Of a stretch of 64,000 bases of DNA, positions 60,713-64,000 are shown in pieces; position 1 is the first letter of the stretch; each line of letters begins with the position of its first letter. The notes beneath the pieces were generated by a model. It worked only from the letters and a program-made list of their open reading frames with translations, searched no databases and was not told the origin of the DNA. Position numbers and translations under genes: made by a program. The DNA comes from Pacificimonas sp963710205 (lineage in GTDB: Bacteria; Pseudomonadota; Alphaproteobacteria; Sphingomonadales; Sphingomonadaceae), in NCBI GenBank assembly GCA_963710205.1, contig CAVPZG010000007.1:186001-250000 (forward strand), read 5' to 3'.

Positions 60713-63403
60713 TCAGACCGCGCCGTGGCAATGTTTGTATTTGCGCCCGGAACCGCAGGGACAGGGGGAATTGCGACTGACGGTGCCCGTGCCCTCCGGC
60801 AATGGTTTTTTCGCCCGCTGCGACGGCCCCGGGGTGTCGGTGTGCGGAAAACTGTCATCCTCGCCCGTGAACGGATCGATATGCGTCGTAATGAATTCGC
60901 TTGGCGCGGGTTCCGGGCGCGGTTCCGCCAGCCGGGCATTGGCAAGCATCCGCGTCACATCCTCGCGGATCGTGGCCAGCATCAGCTCGAAGAGCTGAAA
61001 CGCTTCCTGCTTATATTCATTGATCGGCTGCTTCTGCGCATAGGCGCGCAGATGGATGGAACCGCGCAGGGCGTCGAGTGTCGCCAAATGCTCCTTCCAG
61101 CGTGTGTCGATGGCCTGCAGCATGAAGCTTTTTTCGACCTCGAACCACTGGCCTTCTGGCAGATGCGCGATTTTCTCCTGCAGGACCTCGGCGGCGCGCT
61201 GATTGATACGCTCGATAAAGATCTCCTGATCGACGGCATCCTCTTCCATCCATTCGTGAAAGGGCAGGTCCAGGCCCATGACACGCAATGTCTCTTCGCG
61301 CAGTCCTTCCACATCCCATTTTTCCGGATAGGCGGACGCGGGTGCGTATGAGAAAACCATGTCCGTGACCGTTTCAGCGCGCATCTCTTCAACGACATCA
61401 TCGACCCGCTCGGAGTCCATGACCTCCTCACGCTGCTCGTAAATGACCTTGCGCTGGTCATTCATGACATCGTCATATTGCAGCAGGTTCTTGCGCACGT
61501 CATAGTTTCGCGCCTCGACCTTTTTCTGCGCGGTTTCAATGGCCTTCGATATCCACGGATGCTCGATCGCTTCGCCGTCCTCTAGGCCCGACTGCATCAT
61601 CCGGTTGAGAAGGTTTGCCTGACCGAAAATACGCAGCAGGTCATCGTCCAGAGAGAGGAAGAAGCGGCTGACGCCGGGATCGCCCTGACGGCCAGCGCGT
61701 CCGCGCAGCTGATTGTCGATACGGCGGCTCTCATGCCGCTCGGTGCCGAGCACGAACAGCCCGCCTGCCGCCAGCACGGCATCACGCTCCGCCTTGATTT
61801 CTTCACGAATACGATCTGTCTCGCGGTCCTTTTCGGGGCCATCCTCCATAGATGACAGCTCGTCGTTGACGCGGAATTCGAGGTTGCCGCCCAGTTGGAT
61901 GTCGGTCCCGCGGCCCGCCATGTTGGTCGCGATGGTAACGGCTCCCAGGCGACCTGCCTGCGCGACGATATGCGCCTCCTGCTCATGAAAACGCGCGTTC
62001 AGGACGCTGTGATCGACTCCCTCTTTCTTCAGATATTCCGACAGCATTTCCGACTTCTCGATGCTCGTCGTACCAACCAGCGTAGGCTGACCTTTCTTAC
62101 TGGCCTCCCGGATAGCCTCGACGATGGCGCCGAACTTGTCCGTGGCGTTCTTGAAGAACTGGTCGTCATGATCCTCGCGCTGCACGGGCACATTCGTCGG
62201 AATTTCCACCGTATTCAATTTGTAGATTTCATAGAATTCCGCCGCCTCGGTCGCCGCCGTACCGGTCATGCCGCTAAGTTTGGGATACATGCGGAAATAA
62301 TTCTGAAAGGTGATGGTGGCGAGAGTCTGGTTCTCCGCCTTTATGTCGACGCCTTCTTTCGCCTCGACGGCCTGATGCAGGCCGTCTGACCAGCGGCGGC
62401 CATCCATCATGCGACCGGTAAATTCGTCGATGATGACGATCTTGCCGTCCTTGACGATATAATCCTTGTCTTTCTTGAACATCTTGATCGCGCGGAGCGC
62501 CTGGTTTGTGTGGTGCACCACCTGCGTATTTTCGATGTCGTAAAGGTTCGCGCCCTGCATCAGCCCGGCGTCCTCCAGCAGGCGCTCGACCCGCTCAGTA
62601 CCGTCTTCGGTCAGGATGATCGATTTCTGCTTTTCATCGATCTCGTAATCATCGTCACCCAGCTGGCGAACGATGGCATCAACCTTGATGTACATGTCCG
62701 ACTTGTCCTCGGTCGGGCCGGAAATGATCAGCGGCGTACGCGCCTCGTCGACCAGAACGGAGTCGACCTCGTCGATAACGGCGAAGTTGAAGGGGCGCTG
62801 TACCATGGCGTCGCGCGAATATTTCATATTGTCGCGCAGATAATCGAACCCGAACTCGTTGTTGGTGCCATAGGTGATGTCGCAGGCATAGGCACGCCGG
62901 CGCTCGTCCTCGGGCAGGTCGGGAATGATGACGCCTACCGTCAGCCCCAGGAATTTATAGACCTGCGACATCCATGCGGCATCGCGGCTGGCCAAATAGT
63001 CGTTAACGGTGACGACATGGACGCCCTTACCTTCCAGCGCGTTCAGATAGACCGCGAGTGTGGCCACCAGCGTCTTGCCTTCGCCCGTCCGCATCTCGGC
63101 GATCTCACCGCGATGAAGGACGATGCCGCCGACCATCTGCACATCGAAGTGCCGCATGCCCATGCGCCGCTTCGCGGCTTCGCGAACGACCGCGAAGGCT
63201 TCCGGCAGGATCTTGTCTAACGTCTCGCCCGCCGCCAGCCGCTCACGGAAATGCGGAGTTTTCGCCGCCAGTTCGTCATCCGTCAGCGCTGCCATCTCCG
63301 GCTCGTGCGCGCCGATCTTCTGCACGATGGAATCCAGCGAGCGAACATAGCGGTCGTTGGAAGAGCCAAAGAGGCGCTTCGCAATCCGATTCATACCGAG
63401 CAT
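60713..63403 (-). CDS. secA: Preprotein translocase ATPase SecA
   Basis: The 896-aa motor has Walker A MRTGEGKTLVATLA (about residue 105), DEAD-type VIDEVDSVLVDEARTPLII, the helicase motif GRGTDIQLGG, and the C-terminal zinc-binding CPCGSGRKYKHCHGA that contacts SecB. ATG 63403 is chosen because AAGGA lies six bases upstream; MNRIAKRLFG at 63394 is the alternative. It has its own promoter at 63479-63507. Confidence 0.98.
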   Translation of the reverse strand: MLGMNRIAKRLFGSSNDRYVRSLDSIVQKIGAHEPEMAALTDDELAAKTPHFRERLAAGETLDKILPEAFAVVREAAKRRMGMRHFDVQMVGGIVLHRGEIAEMRTGEGKTLVATLAVYLNALEGKGVHVVTVNDYLASRDAAWMSQVYKFLGLTVGVIIPDLPEDERRRAYACDITYGTNNEFGFDYLRDNMKYSRDAMVQRPFNFAVIDEVDSVLVDEARTPLIISGPTEDKSDMYIKVDAIVRQLGDDDYEIDEKQKSIILTEDGTERVERLLEDAGLMQGANLYDIENTQVVHHTNQALRAIKMFKKDKDYIVKDGKIVIIDEFTGRMMDGRRWSDGLHQAVEAKEGVDIKAENQTLATITFQNYFRMYPKLSGMTGTAATEAAEFYEIYKLNTVEIPTNVPVQREDHDDQFFKNATDKFGAIVEAIREASKKGQPTLVGTTSIEKSEMLSEYLKKEGVDHSVLNARFHEQEAHIVAQAGRLGAVTIATNMAGRGTDIQLGGNLEFRVNDELSSMEDGPEKDRETDRIREEIKAERDAVLAAGGLFVLGTERHESRRIDNQLRGRAGRQGDPGVSRFFLSLDDDLLRIFGQANLLNRMMQSGLEDGEAIEHPWISKAIETAQKKVEARNYDVRKNLLQYDDVMNDQRKVIYEQREEVMDSERVDDVVEEMRAETVTDMVFSYAPASAYPEKWDVEGLREETLRVMGLDLPFHEWMEEDAVDQEIFIERINQRAAEVLQEKIAHLPEGQWFEVEKSFMLQAIDTRWKEHLATLDALRGSIHLRAYAQKQPINEYKQEAFQLFELMLATIREDVTRMLANARLAEPRPEPAPSEFITTHIDPFTGEDDSFPHTDTPGPSQRAKKPLPEGTGTVSRNSPCPCGSGRKYKHCHGAV

Positions 63404-63465
63404 TTGTAATCCTTGTCGTGCTGCCCGCTGACACCGGAACGCTCCGATGGCTGCGCTGGCCTGAA

Positions 63466-63504
63466 ACCCTTAAGGCGCGACATAGGTACGCCCCCCTTAA
63501 GGGT
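63466..63504. promoter_or_regulatory. Inverted repeat overlapping the secA promoter, possible operator
   Basis: ACCCTTAAGG (63466-63475) and CCTTAAGGGT (63495-63504) are perfect 10-bp inverted repeats 19 bases apart, each containing the palindrome CCTTAAGG. They span the -35 to +1 region of the secA promoter, a typical position for a repressor site. The protein that would bind is unknown. Confidence 0.5.
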
Positions 63505-63507
63505 CAA
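63479..63507 (-). promoter_or_regulatory. Sigma70-type promoter of secA
   Basis: On the minus strand TTGACC (-35, 63507-63502) and TATGTC (-10, 63484-63479) are separated by 17 bases. The predicted start near 63472 leaves a leader of about 70 nt before the secA ATG. Confidence 0.7.
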
Positions 63508-63537
63508 TGAAACTGAATGGCAGTGGCGGCTTGTCGA

Positions 63538-64000
63538 TCAACTGTTGGAATGCACGACAGCCCTTCCACGGCCTTCTGATTTCGCGCGGTACAGTGCCGC
63601 GTCCGCAAGGCGGCGCAGCATCCTGATGTCGGACGCCTGTTCGGGATAAAGCGCCGCGCCAACGCTAAAGCGCACCTGATCGCCCTCCGCGGGACGCAAG
63701 GCTGACGTCGCCAGCGCCTGCAACATGGCAGCGCTTTCGACATCCGGGATGACGATGCCGAATTCATCGCCGCCGATGCGCGCCACCGTGGCGGGTGCGG
63801 AAAACAGGTTTCGCAAATGCGCGGCGACACCGCAAAGCGCCTTGTCGCCTTCCTCATGTCCGTGCGTATCGTTGATCCGCTTGAAATTGTCGACGTCGAT
63901 AAACAACAGGCCGCAGCTCCCCCGGCCCTTATCCGCGGCGGAAATGGCCGCGGTCAGCATGTCATGGAACAGCGCGCGATTCGGCAGGCCCGTCAACGGG
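63538..64000 (-). CDS. GGDEF-domain diguanylate cyclase, 5' end outside the window
   Basis: The frame runs off the right edge; the visible part begins at (P)LTGLPNRALFHDML, the usual start of a GGDEF domain, and includes DVDNFKRINDTHGHEEGD and the active-site RIGGDEFGIV. It should make c-di-GMP from two GTP. The inhibitory RxxD I-site is absent (SAPA lies at that position), so product inhibition at the I-site is not expected. The sensory N-terminus is not visible. The direction is the same as secA, which has its own promoter. Confidence 0.85.
   Translation of the reverse strand, partial: PLTGLPNRALFHDMLTAAISAADKGRGSCGLLFIDVDNFKRINDTHGHEEGDKALCGVAAHLRNLFSAPATVARIGGDEFGIVIPDVESAAMLQALATSALRPAEGDQVRFSVGAALYPEQASDIRMLRRLADAALYRAKSEGRGRAVVHSNS

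Overview
The window reads as a chromosomal segment of a high-GC alphaproteobacterium, most likely Sphingomonadales. The evidence is the gene order str - S10 - spc - adk - alpha without rpsD, a ribosomal protein S5 with a long RGG-rich N-terminal extension, exported proteins ending in a PEP-CTERM-like anchor, and a GTTC-N7-GTTC LexA-type box. Family-level placement is inference. No rRNA, tRNA or CRISPR array was recognised.

Left part (1-23.8 kb). This mixed accessory and housekeeping region opens with an AT-rich edge carrying a broken gene (1-605). Next comes a coupled three-gene operon: an unknown 357-aa protein, an APH-type kinase and a DUF6285/LvaB-like partner (632-3044). Two secreted proteins with PEP-CTERM-like tails are present, an ExeM/NucH-type nuclease (3229-5611) and an SGNH/GDSL hydrolase (17205-18146). 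There is also a solitary form-II CoxL-like molybdenum hydroxylase (7064-9337), with moaB further on (19667). Other genes are OsmC, a membrane-embedded AraC regulator coupled to a CPBP protease, ETF-QO - TPR - ispE, a family-4 uracil-DNA glycosylase, and an MFS - moaB - membrane protein - HNH string. Three genes here (nuclease, CPBP protease, TPR protein) each carry a one-base insertion frameshift. A low-GC gene of unknown function (20731-22500) appears to have replaced the 3' end of the HNH gene, and a LexA-like box sits beside it in front of a PA0069-type radical SAM gene.

Middle part (23.8-37.1 kb). This is ordinary housekeeping: der - bamB - yfgM-like, then purT - yffB-like - EamA - panB, two adjacent endonuclease III-like glycosylases, guaA, a thioesterase with an iron alcohol dehydrogenase, and small unknowns. 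A perfect 13-bp stem terminator (37061-37089) separates it from the ribosomal cluster.

Ribosomal cluster (37.1-56.3 kb, all minus strand). It is transcribed from a clear sigma70-type promoter at 56245-56273: rpsL, rpsG, fusA, tuf; then, after a hairpin/T-tract terminator at 51701-51741, rpsJ through secY and adk. A second clear promoter (39693-39721) precedes rpsM, rpsK, rpoA and rplQ. Many genes touch or overlap by 1-8 bases. A REP-like palindromic repeat sits between rplO and secY.

Right part (56.3-64 kb). It holds a weakly supported pair of small ORFs, a secreted amidohydrolase, a PilZ protein, a probable nuclease toxin with a YezG-like immunity partner (58612-60617), secA with its own promoter and an overlapping inverted repeat, and the 3' part of a GGDEF gene running off the edge.
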